Positions 1 to 9,392 of a stretch of 53,431 nt of DNA are shown here, piece by piece. Numbering within the stretch: the first letter of the stretch is position 1; each line of letters starts with the position of its first letter. Origin of the DNA: Coriobacteriales bacterium (GTDB lineage Bacteria; Actinomycetota; Coriobacteriia; Coriobacteriales; UMGS124); the NCBI GenBank assembly GCA_017515595.1, contig JAFWFL010000045.1:1-53431 (forward strand). The letters run 5' to 3'. A program made the translations under genes and the position numbers. The notes under the pieces were generated by a model. It did no database searches and was not told the origin of the DNA. It saw only the letters and a program-made list of their open reading frames with translations.

Positions 1-55
1 CCCTGTTTCTTAATTCACAACTCCCCTAAGGTATAAATTTTAATAAATCAATATA

Positions 56-1099
56 TTATTTATACTTTTGTTTTAGTTGTCCGCAGGCTGCGTCAATATC
101 TGCACCAAATGACTGACGTATTGTCGTTTCAATTCCTACGCTTGTGAGATATTGTTCAAAATCCTTGATTCTCTCAAGAGGAGACGGGGTAAACCGAGAT
201 TTGGGTGTTGGGTTAAGAGGAATAAGGTTAACATGACAAAGTGTTCCTCGGCAAAAAGCTACCAGAGCTTTTAAGTGCTCATTGGAATCATTAACATGGT
301 TGATCATTAAATACTCGAATGTAGGACGTCGCCCGGTAGCATTTGCATAAGAAATAATAGAATCACGGAGTCTATCCAAAGTGTAATTTTTAACACCGGG
401 CATTATTTCATCGCGGGTTTCTTGTATTGCGGAATGCAGGGATATTGCAAGTGTAAATTGCTGAGGTTCAGAAGCAAACCTTCTTATTTGAGGAAGAATG
501 CCAGAAGTTGAGATGGTAATATGTCTGGCACCAATACCAAGACAATTTGGTTCATTAATAATACGCGCAGCCTCAATACTCGCATCGTAATTTAAAAACG
601 GCTCGCCTTGACCCATAAAGACAACATTTGAAACTCTCTTTTCAAAATCACGAGCCACAAGCATAACCTGATCTACAATTTCGCCACAACCAAGGTTACG
701 GGTGTAACCGGCTTGTCCGGTTGCACAAAAAGCACAACGCAAAGAGCAACCGGCTTGCGAGGATACGCATACCGACAAATGATCTTTATAAGGTATACCA
801 ACCGTTTCTACATGAGCGCCGTCTACCAGCTCAATTAAATACTTACGAGTGCCGTCGAGAGAAACCTGTTTCTTAATAATCTTTGGGGTGTATAGCGGAT
901 ACTGCTTAGAAAGTACATCGCGTAAAGAAGCTGGGACATTGGTCATATCGTCAAAAGAAACAGCTCCTTTTTGATAAACCCATTGTAGAATTTGTTTGGT
1001 TCTGAATGACGGCTGCTGGAGTTCCTCGGTTATAACCTCTGCTAACTCAGCTTGTGTTAAAGCTTTAAAGCCAATAGTATCTACCGTTGCTCGTTTCAT
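56..1099 (-). CDS. rlmN: 23S rRNA (adenine-2503-C2)-methyltransferase RlmN, radical SAM
   Basis: RlmN methylates C2 of A2503 in 23S rRNA (and A37 of some tRNAs), using a [4Fe-4S] cluster and two SAM molecules. The 347-residue protein has the expected length. The radical-SAM cluster motif CxxxCxxC is C118, C122 and C125. The two catalytic cysteines of the family also appear to be present: C111, seven residues before the cluster as in E. coli RlmN, and C339 in the C-terminal GADIDAACGQ segment. The GQGEP glycine-rich SAM motif is visible. The ATG at 1099 is kept; the gene reads away from the next, divergent gene. The stop codon lies only 55 bases from the window edge, so no downstream partner can be judged. 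Confidence 0.96.
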   Translation of the reverse strand: MKRATVDTIGFKALTQAELAEVITEELQQPSFRTKQILQWVYQKGAVSFDDMTNVPASLRDVLSKQYPLYTPKIIKKQVSLDGTRKYLIELVDGAHVETVGIPYKDHLSVCVSSQAGCSLRCAFCATGQAGYTRNLGCGEIVDQVMLVARDFEKRVSNVVFMGQGEPFLNYDASIEAARIINEPNCLGIGARHITISTSGILPQIRRFASEPQQFTLAISLHSAIQETRDEIMPGVKNYTLDRLRDSIISYANATGRRPTFEYLMINHVNDSNEHLKALVAFCRGTLCHVNLIPLNPTPKSRFTPSPLERIKDFEQYLTSVGIETTIRQSFGADIDAACGQLKQKYK

Positions 1100-1309
1100 A
1101 ATCTAATCCTTACTCGTGACTCATTAAAATTCTGTTGCGTGTAGTATAAAGGAGGAGACCTAGGAATATCTATGTCTTATAGAAGACTATACCGTTTAAT
1201 CAATGTATTGTGTCTAAAAATGTTTTAAACTAAGCACAGACAAAACGAGTAAGGAGTATGGCGGCGTGTTATTCTTAAAAAACACTTATAGTTTGAAGAT
1301 GTGGTGAGT

Positions 1310-1798
1310 ATGCCGCAGAACAACTATAACGTCAACAATAAATCAAATCAGAATTTTCAAGGCGCTCACAGGCGTCAGGGAGAGATTCGTGACAAATCTT
1401 CGTTTAGCAGATATAACAAACGCTATTTAAATAAGCAGGAGTTTCAACAACAATACTTTAATGATATGGTCGACGAATTTGATCCTGTACGCTCCTGGAT
1501 TCCATTTATCGCGTTTGGTATTTGTGCTGCTTTAATATGTCTGATATGGGTATTCAGGGTATTAGGTTCCCATACTACAATCATGGAAAATAGCGGATAC
1601 TTTACCGCAGGAATCGTAATTCTTATAGCCACCTTTGTGGCAAGTGTTTTACTTGTGGCAATTACAGCCCACATAACATCAAGAAAACTTGGCAATATGG
1701 AGCCGAGCGATGCTATTTTTACTGCACTCGGGAAAACCACTATCATTTTGATTGTATTTGTGGCTCTTTGGATTGTATGCATGTTTATTGTTTCATAG
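1310..1798 (+). CDS. Small three-helix membrane protein, function unknown
   Basis: I do not recognise this 162-residue protein. It has a hydrophilic N-terminal part of about 55 residues rich in Asn, Gln and Arg, followed by three hydrophobic stretches that look like membrane helices (near residues 62-85, 98-122 and 143-161). The hydrophilic part is probably cytosolic. Possible starts are GTG at 1301 or 1304 and ATG at 1310; ATG is chosen, but no strong Shine-Dalgarno sequence decides it. It lies 30 bases upstream of ddl in the same direction, so the two may be co-transcribed, which would hint at an envelope role (inference). A dyad at 1173-1188 upstream resembles the one before the membrane-protein gene at 9469. 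Confidence 0.6.
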   Translation: MPQNNYNVNNKSNQNFQGAHRRQGEIRDKSSFSRYNKRYLNKQEFQQQYFNDMVDEFDPVRSWIPFIAFGICAALICLIWVFRVLGSHTTIMENSGYFTAGIVILIATFVASVLLVAITAHITSRKLGNMEPSDAIFTALGKTTIILIVFVALWIVCMFIVS

Positions 1799-1828
1799 TA
1801 TATTGATGCAGAATTTGAGGGAGTAAAT

Positions 1829-2773
1829 ATGCCGGCACTGCAACATTCAGAGATTCGTGTAGCTGTATTGGCAGGCGGTACAAGCAATGAACGCGAAATT
1901 AGCTTAAGCTCGGGTGACGGTGTATATAAAGCCCTCAAAGAGCGCGGTTATTACACGATCTTTATTGATACAAAAGACGTTGTAAATATGATAAACCAGC
2001 TTGTTTCCCAAAACATTACCATTGCGTTTGTTGCTCTTCATGGTAAAGGCGGAGAAGACGGTACTATCCAGGGTATTCTTGAGCTTCTGCATATTCCTTA
2101 TACCGGAAGCGGCGTCCTTGCAAGCGCATTGGGCATGGATAAAGCACGAGCTAAGATATGTTTTAAAGAACATGGTATTCCCATTGCGCCATCATTGCAC
2201 TTGTATAAAGGCCAGCAAATTTCACTTGAAAACATACTTACGGTTATTGGCGAAAAATGCGTTGTAAAACCAAACAAGGATGGTTCGAGTGTGGGTATTA
2301 CCATAATCCACAATGCTCAGGAACTCGAAGACTTTCTCCCCTCCCTGTTTGATGTCAGCGATGACATGCTAATAGAAAAATATGTTGCCGGTACAGAAGT
2401 TACCGCCGTTGTTTTGGGTAATGATAATCCAAATGCCCTGCCGGTAATAGAAATAGTTCCTCATGCGGAGTATTATGACTACCATGTTAAATATTCGGCT
2501 GACGGAGCAGATCATATTATTCCGGCGCGGCTTGATGAAGCGGTGTATAAACAAGTTCAGGAGTACGCAGTGCGTGCACACAAAGCTTTGGGTTGCAGAG
2601 GGATGAGCAGATCAGATTTTATCATTACCCCTCAAGGAGAGTGTGTAATTCTGGAAACCAATACAATTCCCGGTATGACCCCAACATCTCTTTTACCTGA
2701 TGCCGCAAAGCATGTTGGTTATGATTTTGGTGATGTCTGTGAGAAAATCCTGGAACTGGCCCTCGAATCTTAA
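1829..2773 (+). CDS. ddl: D-alanine--D-alanine ligase
   Basis: Ddl is an ATP-grasp enzyme that joins two D-Ala molecules for the peptidoglycan stem peptide, in the cytosol. The protein has 314 residues, normal for the family. Visible signatures are the N-terminal GGTSNEREISLSSG loop, ALHGKGGEDG, YTGSG followed by a conserved Lys, the ATP-grasp segment VVKPNKDGSSVG and the C-terminal ETNTIPGMTPTSL with metal- and D-Ala-binding residues. The start ATG follows a GAGGGAG Shine-Dalgarno. The gene is followed by a strong palindromic structure (2795-2911), so transcription probably ends there. The conserved GMTPTSL indicates a D-Ala-D-Ala ligase; specificity for D-lactate or D-serine cannot be excluded by eye but is not suggested. 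Confidence 0.96.
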   Translation: MPALQHSEIRVAVLAGGTSNEREISLSSGDGVYKALKERGYYTIFIDTKDVVNMINQLVSQNITIAFVALHGKGGEDGTIQGILELLHIPYTGSGVLASALGMDKARAKICFKEHGIPIAPSLHLYKGQQISLENILTVIGEKCVVKPNKDGSSVGITIIHNAQELEDFLPSLFDVSDDMLIEKYVAGTEVTAVVLGNDNPNALPVIEIVPHAEYYDYHVKYSADGADHIIPARLDEAVYKQVQEYAVRAHKALGCRGMSRSDFIITPQGECVILETNTIPGMTPTSLLPDAAKHVGYDFGDVCEKILELALES

Positions 2774-2794
2774 CCCGAATTATATCTGTACAAA

Positions 2795-2911
2795 AATTAA
2801 TATTTCTTACAAAAAACGCTCCGGATATATACTTTATCCGAAGCGTTTTTATAAGGTTAAAGCGACGGATACAGTGTATAACCGGAGCGTTTTTTGTAAG
2901 AAATATTAATT
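2795..2911. repeat. 117-bp palindromic element: 30-bp perfect inverted repeat with nested hairpins
   Basis: The arms 2795-2824 and 2882-2911 are perfect reverse complements over 30 bp. Partial complementarity continues inward. Each half also contains a smaller hairpin: the left half folds at 2812-2850 around CGCTCCGGATA / TATCCGAAGCG with A- and T-runs at its ends, like a bidirectional rho-independent terminator. The element fills the gap between the convergent genes ddl and the flavodoxin gene, and its right arm touches the flavodoxin stop codon. It may be a doubled terminator or a small palindromic repeat (REP/MITE-like) that settled there. RNA from either strand could fold as one long hairpin or as two short ones. 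Confidence 0.8.
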
Positions 2912-3458
2912 ACACATGGCAACGGGCGGCCTGAATAATGGTTGCGCACGCAGATGTGTCAAAGCGGTCTTGATCAGGAGTTTGACCTTCTGCAATAGCA
3001 AGAGCGAGCTTGTCGCCGCGCGTCAGTTTTTTATGCTCGTCACGCTTTTGAAGGTACAATGCAACTTCTTTTGCCACCGGTCCGTTGCCTTCACAGTCTT
3101 TACGGTGTAAACCACCGGGAAGCGGTTGGTATACATATGCATCACTCATAAACTCAGGGAAATTGTGAGCTTTTATCTGTTTAATTAGATCATCGTTGAG
3201 AGACGCTAATCCTGCCGAGAAAATAATAAGAGTCTGGTCGCCTAAATATTTAAAACCATCAATAATACCGCGAAGCCCGTCGATTCGGTTATGTTTTAGA
3301 CCTCCGCCATAAATAACAACAGGATAACAGGAGACGTTAAACAGGTTTGCTTTTTGAATTGGTTTAATAGTGTAATCAAGCTCCTCAGCAAGGTACTCGG
3401 CATAACGCTTGCTGTACCCCGTTTTTGAAGAATAAAGAATAATACCGTCTTTGGCCAT
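2910..3458 (-). CDS. Flavodoxin-domain protein
   Basis: The 182-residue protein begins with an FMN phosphate-binding loop, YSSKTGYSKRYAEYLA, typical of flavodoxins (T/S-x-T-G-x-T/S). This is followed by alternating hydrophobic strands, IYGGGLKHNRI and TLIIFSAGL, which fit the flavodoxin fold with its second FMN loop. The family includes menaquinone-dependent protoporphyrinogen oxidase-like and small electron-carrier flavoproteins; I cannot say which this is. The C-terminal 50 residues are polar. It lies 24 bases downstream of the tail-anchored protein gene (3483-4142), so the two are likely one transcript. Its stop codon overlaps the right arm of the palindrome at 2795-2911. Confidence 0.8.
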   Translation of the reverse strand: MAKDGIILYSSKTGYSKRYAEYLAEELDYTIKPIQKANLFNVSCYPVVIYGGGLKHNRIDGLRGIIDGFKYLGDQTLIIFSAGLASLNDDLIKQIKAHNFPEFMSDAYVYQPLPGGLHRKDCEGNGPVAKEVALYLQKRDEHKKLTRGDKLALAIAEGQTPDQDRFDTSACATIIQAARCHV

Positions 3459-3482
3459 AATTACATACTCCTTACATCATGG

Positions 3483-4142
3483 TTATTGGTTCGAAGTGCA
3501 ACTGATAACAATTATAACAATTATTGCGATGAGAATAAGTGCGGCAATAATGAGTGCAACTCGGCATCCCGGATTATGTTCAATCGCTCCAGCTGCCAGT
3601 TTATCTGCAAAACCTTTTTTGCGTTTAAAAACGACGGTTCCGCTTGAGCGGCTGGTGTCTATTAAAAGCGCCTGCTTAGAGTTGTCATTCCAGTCGCCGG
3701 TTTCGATAATTGTGTCATAAGCAGTGCCGGTAAGTACTACATCGGGACGGTTTCCTGCAGCGAGGCGTTCTGAAGTGCGTTGAGCATAGTTATCAAGCGC
3801 GGCCTGCTCGGCAACCTGAGAGGTTTTTACATGGTAGAATTGATATACCAGTTCTCCGCCAAACAATTTTGTATCATTATTATAATAAACAAGCGATAAC
3901 CAGGCTTTGCAGGTCCAACCATCTTCTAAAGCGCTACGCATAGCAAGTTTGTTTTTGGGTCTGATAGTGCCAATGGTTTCACCGGTTGGAACCGAAACCA
4001 CAAACCGGTCAGAATCGTTTACATATGTTATTGTTAACGGCATGCCTATTACACATAGGTTTGAGGCAAGACGGCCGCTTTCTTCTTGAGTTACTTCATC
4101 AAAAAGGAGGTAACCTCCAATATACACATCAACCTTGCTCAT
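3483..4142 (-). CDS. Tail-anchored protein, function unknown
   Basis: I do not recognise the family. The 219-residue protein has a soluble N-terminal part and a single very hydrophobic C-terminal segment (near residues 190-214, GCRVALIIAALILIAIIV...), followed by only four to five residues, so it is probably tail-anchored with the main domain in the cytosol. The segment GETIGTIRPKNKLAMRSALE could belong to a small beta-barrel domain. The start is set at ATG 4142 because GGGAGG lies five bases upstream; a longer frame up to 4208 lacks such a site. It is upstream of and close to the flavodoxin gene, suggesting a shared transcript. Confidence 0.65.
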   Translation of the reverse strand: MSKVDVYIGGYLLFDEVTQEESGRLASNLCVIGMPLTITYVNDSDRFVVSVPTGETIGTIRPKNKLAMRSALEDGWTCKAWLSLVYYNNDTKLFGGELVYQFYHVKTSQVAEQAALDNYAQRTSERLAAGNRPDVVLTGTAYDTIIETGDWNDNSKQALLIDTSRSSGTVVFKRKKGFADKLAAGAIEHNPGCRVALIIAALILIAIIVIIVISCTSNQ

Positions 4143-4330
4143 GCAACCTCCCGTTTTGCAAACAATAGTTATTGCCGCTATAGGATACCATGCAAATTTG
4201 TGAGTCATGCATAAAAATCGGAGTTCACGTGGTATACGGATTCTGTTTATTTCTCCTTCTTATGGCGATAAGTTCTGTTACTATAATCATGCTTACATCT
4301 ATGAGATAAGAAAGAGGCCGATTGTTCTGT

Positions 4331-7321
4331 ATGTCCAGCCAAATTGCTCCTGAACTCGCATCAATATTGTCCCCTTATGCACATCAAAATGTCATTGACG
4401 GATATGCGACTTTGGCTGAGCGTGCAAAAGTCTATAACTTTGGCTTGTTGGAAGATGATCTGGTTATTATTGATACCGAGACAACCGGTCTTGACTTTAA
4501 AGAGTGCGAGCTTATAGAAGTAGCAGCTGCCCGTTTGCGAGGCAGAGATATTATAGACACCTTTGATTGTTTTATTAAACCGCAAAAGCCTATCCCCGTT
4601 GAGATCGCTGCTCTTACCGGTATCACAAACGAAATGGTAAAAGACGCTCCATGTGCAAAGATTGTAGTCGAACAGTTTATGGAGTTTGCGGGCGATACCG
4701 TTCTTGTTGCACACAATGCGATATTTGATATGCACTTTTTAAAAAAGGCAAATGATGGAGTCCAGGTTGGTGATACCTGGATTGACTCTCTGGAGCTTTC
4801 AAGGATTGTACTCCCCTGTTTAACAAGCCACAAACTTCATGATTTATCCCGGGCATTTGGCCTCCACAGCAGTACACACCGGGCTCTTGATGATGTAATA
4901 GCAACATGCGGCTTGTGGAGAGTTTTATTAACGGCTGCATCAGATTTGCCAACCGGTCTTTTAACAACGCTTGCTAACCTATACCCATCTGTAGCATGGC
5001 CGTACCGGCATATATTTACACAAATTGCCACGCTTGGACATCCTGAGCATTTCTCTTTGTATGATCAGAGATCGCAATGCTGCGCGCATCTATCGCTTTC
5101 GCCCCGGGAAGATGCTTATGAAATTGAGGAGTTACAGCCGCTTGAATACCCCACACAAGATGAGATAACCCGGGCGTTTTCTTATACCGGTATTGTGGGA
5201 AGTATGTATGAAGCATATGAATTGCGCAACGAACAAAAAGACATGGCTCTTGCGGTTGCCCGGGCATTTATGCAACATCAAAAAGTAGCCATAGAAGCCG
5301 GAACCGGTGTTGGGAAGTCTATTGCCTATTTGGTACCGGCGGTACTTTTAAGTCAAAAAAACCATATTACTGTGGGTATTGCCACCAAAACAAATGCTCT
5401 GACAGATCAAATCATTAATCATGAGCTGCCGTTACTTTCAAAAAATCTCAATACTCCCCTTACCTATACAGCGCTCAAAGGATATGATAATTACCCGTGT
5501 ATGCGAAAACTTTTGGCTCTCTTGCGCAAAGGATCAAAAACGGAATCTGAAGACGTTCTTGATAATGATCGTAATACCTGCGAACCAAGCGAAGACTTAC
5601 TCAATGCCATCGCCGCGTTATGTGTCTTTGCTTTACAAAGTGCTCAGGGCGATCTTAATTGCCTTGGTATAAAATGGGGTAAGCTCCAGCGATCTGATTT
5701 TACCAGTACGGCAGCAGAATGCCAAAAACGGCAATGCCCCTTCTTTCCTCACCTTTGTTATTTACATCTTGCGCGCAAACTTGCTGCTTCTTCTGATATT
5801 GTTGTTACCAATCATTCACTACTCTTTAGACAGGTGGGGAGTGATATTGAAGTATTGCCTCCCATACGATATTGGATTATAGATGAGGCACACTCCGCGG
5901 AGGATGAGGCCCGCAGGCAATGGTCTCTTACGGTTAATTCTCGAGAAGCTGCTTCACATTTTGAGATTATGGGCAATTCTCATTCAGGTGTACTGGGGAT
6001 TCTTTTTAGAGCTATCCAGAAGCATCCGGCAACAACGCTCTTGGCAGGACTTCTTACAAAAACATCATCTGAATGCTCGCGTGCCTCTATAGCTTCTGAA
6101 CTCTTCTTTAGCGATCTTAAGACACTATGTCGCAAGATATTTGTTAAACAACAATATAGTAATTATGACTCCACTACCATGCGAATTGATAATGAACTGC
6201 GCATGTCTCCGTTGTTCGCACGCGTCCTGGAATCCGGAGAATCATTGAGAAGTATTCTTGACAAAGCTATTAAAACGGGTCAGGAGGCTTTTAAAGCAAT
6301 AACTGAAGAAGCGCAGGAAGATGCGGCTTTGCAAGGAGCGGTTGAAGAAGCAACCATTGCGCTTAAGGGTCTTGCTGAGGTAAAAAACTCATTGGATGTA
6401 ATCCTTAAAGGCACTGACGACCGCTATGTCTATGCGGTAAGCGCAACACAACGCACCGGTTTTGAAGCATATGAACTCACAGCGCAGCTTCTTAATGTGG
6501 GTAATTTCCTTGCCCAATCATGGTATCCAGAGGTATCAAGCGTTGTCTATTCATCTGCAACTATTGCGGTAGCCCAGAAGTTTGATCACTTTGAGCGATC
6601 TTTGGGCCTCGATAAACTGGCAACATATGAACATAGTGTTCTCAAACTTGAGTCGAGTTATGATTATCACAGCAATATGGGAATTGTGCTTGTAAGCGAT
6701 ATGCCCGATCCCGCAAAACAGCGTGATGATTATCTGGAAGCACTGTCTCAGCTTCTCATAGACATTCATATTTCTATCGGAGGCTCTGTATTAACACTGT
6801 TTACCAGCAGGGTTGAGATGGAGCAGTGTTACAAGACGGTTCAGGGGGAGCTCGCTCAACATGGTTTGGAGCTTGCCTGCCAGGATCGCAGCTCCAATGT
6901 GCGCAGAATTCGCGATCATTTTCTTGCCGAGAAAACCAGCTCGCTTTTTGCTCTCAAATCATTCTGGGAAGGTTTTGATGCTCCCGGTGATACCTTGAGA
7001 TGCGTGGTGATACCAAAGCTTCCCTTCTCGGCACCTACGGATCCTTTATCTCAGGAACGCAAAGATCGTGAGGGTCGCGATGCCTGGAAAAACCACGATC
7101 TACCCGAGGCGGTACTAGCGTTTAAACAAGCGGCCGGAAGGCTTATTAGATCGAGCACAGACAAGGGATGTTTGGTCTTGGCCGATCCTCGTCTTATGTC
7201 TATGTGGTATGGAAAGGTGTTCTTGCAGTCTTTACCTCATAAAGCAAACGACGTAATACCTGCCCGAGAAATAGGGGATACGATTACTAAATGGTGTAAC
7301 AACCAAACTATAACGACGTAA
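4331..7321 (+). CDS. dinG: DnaQ-type 3'-5' exonuclease fused to DinG/XPD-family helicase
   Basis: Two domains are visible. Residues about 40-200 are a DEDD exonuclease domain: DTETTG, then HNAIFDMHFL, then HRALDDVIA. From about 300 on is an SF2 DinG/XPD helicase with Walker A IEAGTGVGKS, a DEAH box (IIDEAHSAEDE, near 520), the C-terminal SFWEGFDAPGD and the QAAGRLIR arginine-finger motif. Between Walker A and DEAH there are cysteines (YPCMRK, ECQKRQC and LC) placed as expected for the 4Fe-4S cluster of this family. Such proteins act in DNA repair and unwinding of R-loops or damaged DNA. The start is uncertain: TTG 4322 is four bases after AAAGAGG and ATG 4331 thirteen bases after it. The 3' end overlaps the convergent WYL gene by 14 bases. 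Confidence 0.9.
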   Translation: MSSQIAPELASILSPYAHQNVIDGYATLAERAKVYNFGLLEDDLVIIDTETTGLDFKECELIEVAAARLRGRDIIDTFDCFIKPQKPIPVEIAALTGITNEMVKDAPCAKIVVEQFMEFAGDTVLVAHNAIFDMHFLKKANDGVQVGDTWIDSLELSRIVLPCLTSHKLHDLSRAFGLHSSTHRALDDVIATCGLWRVLLTAASDLPTGLLTTLANLYPSVAWPYRHIFTQIATLGHPEHFSLYDQRSQCCAHLSLSPREDAYEIEELQPLEYPTQDEITRAFSYTGIVGSMYEAYELRNEQKDMALAVARAFMQHQKVAIEAGTGVGKSIAYLVPAVLLSQKNHITVGIATKTNALTDQIINHELPLLSKNLNTPLTYTALKGYDNYPCMRKLLALLRKGSKTESEDVLDNDRNTCEPSEDLLNAIAALCVFALQSAQGDLNCLGIKWGKLQRSDFTSTAAECQKRQCPFFPHLCYLHLARKLAASSDIVVTNHSLLFRQVGSDIEVLPPIRYWIIDEAHSAEDEARRQWSLTVNSREAASHFEIMGNSHSGVLGILFRAIQKHPATTLLAGLLTKTSSECSRASIASELFFSDLKTLCRKIFVKQQYSNYDSTTMRIDNELRMSPLFARVLESGESLRSILDKAIKTGQEAFKAITEEAQEDAALQGAVEEATIALKGLAEVKNSLDVILKGTDDRYVYAVSATQRTGFEAYELTAQLLNVGNFLAQSWYPEVSSVVYSSATIAVAQKFDHFERSLGLDKLATYEHSVLKLESSYDYHSNMGIVLVSDMPDPAKQRDDYLEALSQLLIDIHISIGGSVLTLFTSRVEMEQCYKTVQGELAQHGLELACQDRSSNVRRIRDHFLAEKTSSLFALKSFWEGFDAPGDTLRCVVIPKLPFSAPTDPLSQERKDREGRDAWKNHDLPEAVLAFKQAAGRLIRSSTDKGCLVLADPRLMSMWYGKVFLQSLPHKANDVIPAREIGDTITKWCNNQTITT

Positions 7322-8297
7322 GGGTTGCAAGCGCTTTCTGTCCAAGTTCGCATACTATATCGCGCAAAGACTGAGGAGCAATAACCTCAACCTTTCCAGC
7401 TGTTCTGATGATCATTTGAGGAAGCCAAACCGAGCCCTGATACCAGGGGATATATGCAATGAAAGCTTGAGGACCCATTTCACGCCCATTCAGAAGTGTT
7501 TCTTCAAAGCGGCTTGGCTGGGTTATTTTATGCAGATCCCGCCAGTTATATGCGTCATCAAGAGCTGCCGGATCATGTATGATCAGCAGGGCTGTTTTTG
7601 GTGAAGTATTATCTTTTTGATCCAAATGCGTTGAAGGAGTATTTTGCTGGTTGATGGATTCTATACGGTCGAGCCTAAAAGAACGCCAGGAATTGGATTG
7701 CCGGCACCAAGCGCGAACCAACCATCCCCCGTTAACCGATTCAAAATAAAGCTCATAAGGTTCTATAACTCTGTGGGTGTGGTCATTCGAACCGGGCTTT
7801 AAATAGGTAATCATAACGGTCTGCTGTGTGCGAATTGCCGTGGTAAGCATCAGAATGGTGTGTTTGAGTTCGGGTGATACTGCTGCTCGTACCATAGTCT
7901 GAAGCATATCATCTTGCAGCGCGGGTAATGCGCCCGATACTTTCTCATGTAAATCGCCTTGAGAATATCCCGAGATCTCCAAAGCATTAAGTAGTCCATG
8001 TGCTTCAAAAGCGGTCAGGCGCAATGGTTTGTCTATAGTTTGACAAATACGCCGTGGAGTTATCAACCCGTTTTTCTCGTCCAAATCTATAAAAAGCTCA
8101 GGTAACAAATCTCCGCATTCATAGTTTAACGTATTAATATATGTAATAATATGTGACGGAGATACACCCAGATAACCGGCGAGCTGTGAAATCATAACAG
8201 GATCTCCATCAAGCATTGTGTCTTGAGGAGCATGCGCTTGGATAAACTGAATTAGCAGAATAAGGTCATGCACGGTATCAGCGAGTTTATGCGCCAT
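7308..8297 (-). CDS. WYL-domain transcriptional regulator, PafC-like
   Basis: This 329-residue protein has an N-terminal DNA-binding-type region (about 1-80, with a helix-turn-helix-like YLGVSPSHIITYINTL) and a WYL domain near residues 150-225 (VIEPYELYFESVNGGWLVRAWCR, then SFRLDRIES). In Actinobacteria adjacent WYL proteins PafB and PafC form a heterodimeric activator of the LexA-independent DNA damage response; the pair arrangement here matches, so PafC-like is the inference. The start is ATG 8297, preceded by AGGCGG; a TTG at 8306 is possible. The gene overlaps the upstream WYL gene by 11 bases, so translation is coupled. It is convergent with the DinG-like helicase gene, which fits a DNA damage theme. 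Confidence 0.82.
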   Translation of the reverse strand: MAHKLADTVHDLILLIQFIQAHAPQDTMLDGDPVMISQLAGYLGVSPSHIITYINTLNYECGDLLPELFIDLDEKNGLITPRRICQTIDKPLRLTAFEAHGLLNALEISGYSQGDLHEKVSGALPALQDDMLQTMVRAAVSPELKHTILMLTTAIRTQQTVMITYLKPGSNDHTHRVIEPYELYFESVNGGWLVRAWCRQSNSWRSFRLDRIESINQQNTPSTHLDQKDNTSPKTALLIIHDPAALDDAYNWRDLHKITQPSRFEETLLNGREMGPQAFIAYIPWYQGSVWLPQMIIRTAGKVEVIAPQSLRDIVCELGQKALATLTSL

Positions 8298-9306
8298 GTA
8301 TATCAACCGCCTGCATAAGAATAGTTCGTGTCATCTCAACCAGATCAGGAGGACTTATAACAGCCAATCCTTCTAAAGCGGCGCCTGCAGCCCAAGAAGC
8401 ACAAGCAGGAAGGTCGCGGAATGTTATATTCCATATGAACCCACGCTCTGTTTGCTGCCAGGTGCCGAGTGACTCGGTGAGTACATCAAAATGGCTTACC
8501 GGTGCATTGTTGGTAATAAGAAAACATGCGTCACGAGAAGGATTATCTCCAAAAGAAAACGGCAGTCCCCGGTAATCATTACTATCAAACCATGAAGGAA
8601 TTGTATAAAAAGACTGTTGATCTACTGTAAGGCTGCGCTCGTCAATACGGTCAAGTCTGAATGTTTTTATAGTATTGTCGGTTTCACAACATATATGACA
8701 AACAAGATATGTGTGATCAAGACGGTCAAACATACCCCAGATTTGAGCAGTGTATGTATGTACGGTTTCTGTTTTGCTGAGATAATCAAAAGAAACCTGC
8801 TTAGCATGCGACCAGGCTTCAACACAGGTATGGTATAAAGCTGTTTGCCGGTGATTATAAGAGGAAGTATCGCACGTATATTCAAGTAAATGGTGCTCAC
8901 CTGTTATATCGAGTATTTGAGCAAGCTTGTTACGGGCATTTTGTACATCTGTTACATACGGTAAGTTGTTGCATTGGATGTAAGCAGATGTTAATGCAAA
9001 CAAATCAAAAGCCTGCTCGGCGCTGAGGTGTATGTCTGTTGGTTCTGCGTATGTGAGAAATTTATCAATTTTATAGTAGGTTTGCCCTTCAAGAGTATAT
9101 GATGTTGTTTTTATGCCGAGTTGGTGTAAATAATTGAGGTATCGATAAAACGTACGCTCTATCGACTTGTCCTGTACCGGTGTTTTTGTGTTAAAAAAAC
9201 CGTCGCTAATAAGTTGGTTTAATGTTTTACCACGTGACGAATTGAGTTCTATTGCCAGTAACAGTACCCTTGCATCATTTTGATGCGTTGCGTTTTGCGC
9301 GACCAA
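8287..9306 (-). CDS. WYL-domain transcriptional regulator, PafB-like
   Basis: First gene of the WYL pair, 339 residues. The N-terminal third resembles a winged helix-turn-helix (KTLNQLI, then SIERTFYRYLNYLHQLGI). The WYL domain lies near residues 165-230 (AQIWGMFDRLDHTYLVCHI, then TFRLDRIDERSL). The C-terminal region resembles the WCX extension. The known PafBC pair senses single-stranded DNA through the WYL domains in mycobacteria; that this pair does the same is inference. The start chosen is TTG 9306, four bases after AGGAGG; a longer frame to 9327 would place the Shine-Dalgarno inside the gene. It is divergent from the gene at 9469. Confidence 0.8.
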   Translation of the reverse strand: MVAQNATHQNDARVLLLAIELNSSRGKTLNQLISDGFFNTKTPVQDKSIERTFYRYLNYLHQLGIKTTSYTLEGQTYYKIDKFLTYAEPTDIHLSAEQAFDLFALTSAYIQCNNLPYVTDVQNARNKLAQILDITGEHHLLEYTCDTSSYNHRQTALYHTCVEAWSHAKQVSFDYLSKTETVHTYTAQIWGMFDRLDHTYLVCHICCETDNTIKTFRLDRIDERSLTVDQQSFYTIPSWFDSNDYRGLPFSFGDNPSRDACFLITNNAPVSHFDVLTESLGTWQQTERGFIWNITFRDLPACASWAAGAALEGLAVISPPDLVEMTRTILMQAVDIHGA

Positions 9307-9392
9307 AGAACCTCCTATTTGCGGCAAATGAACGGAAACTTAAAACCATCTTGTAATAATAGCGTAAAGCCTGCTAAGCTATACATAATAGG

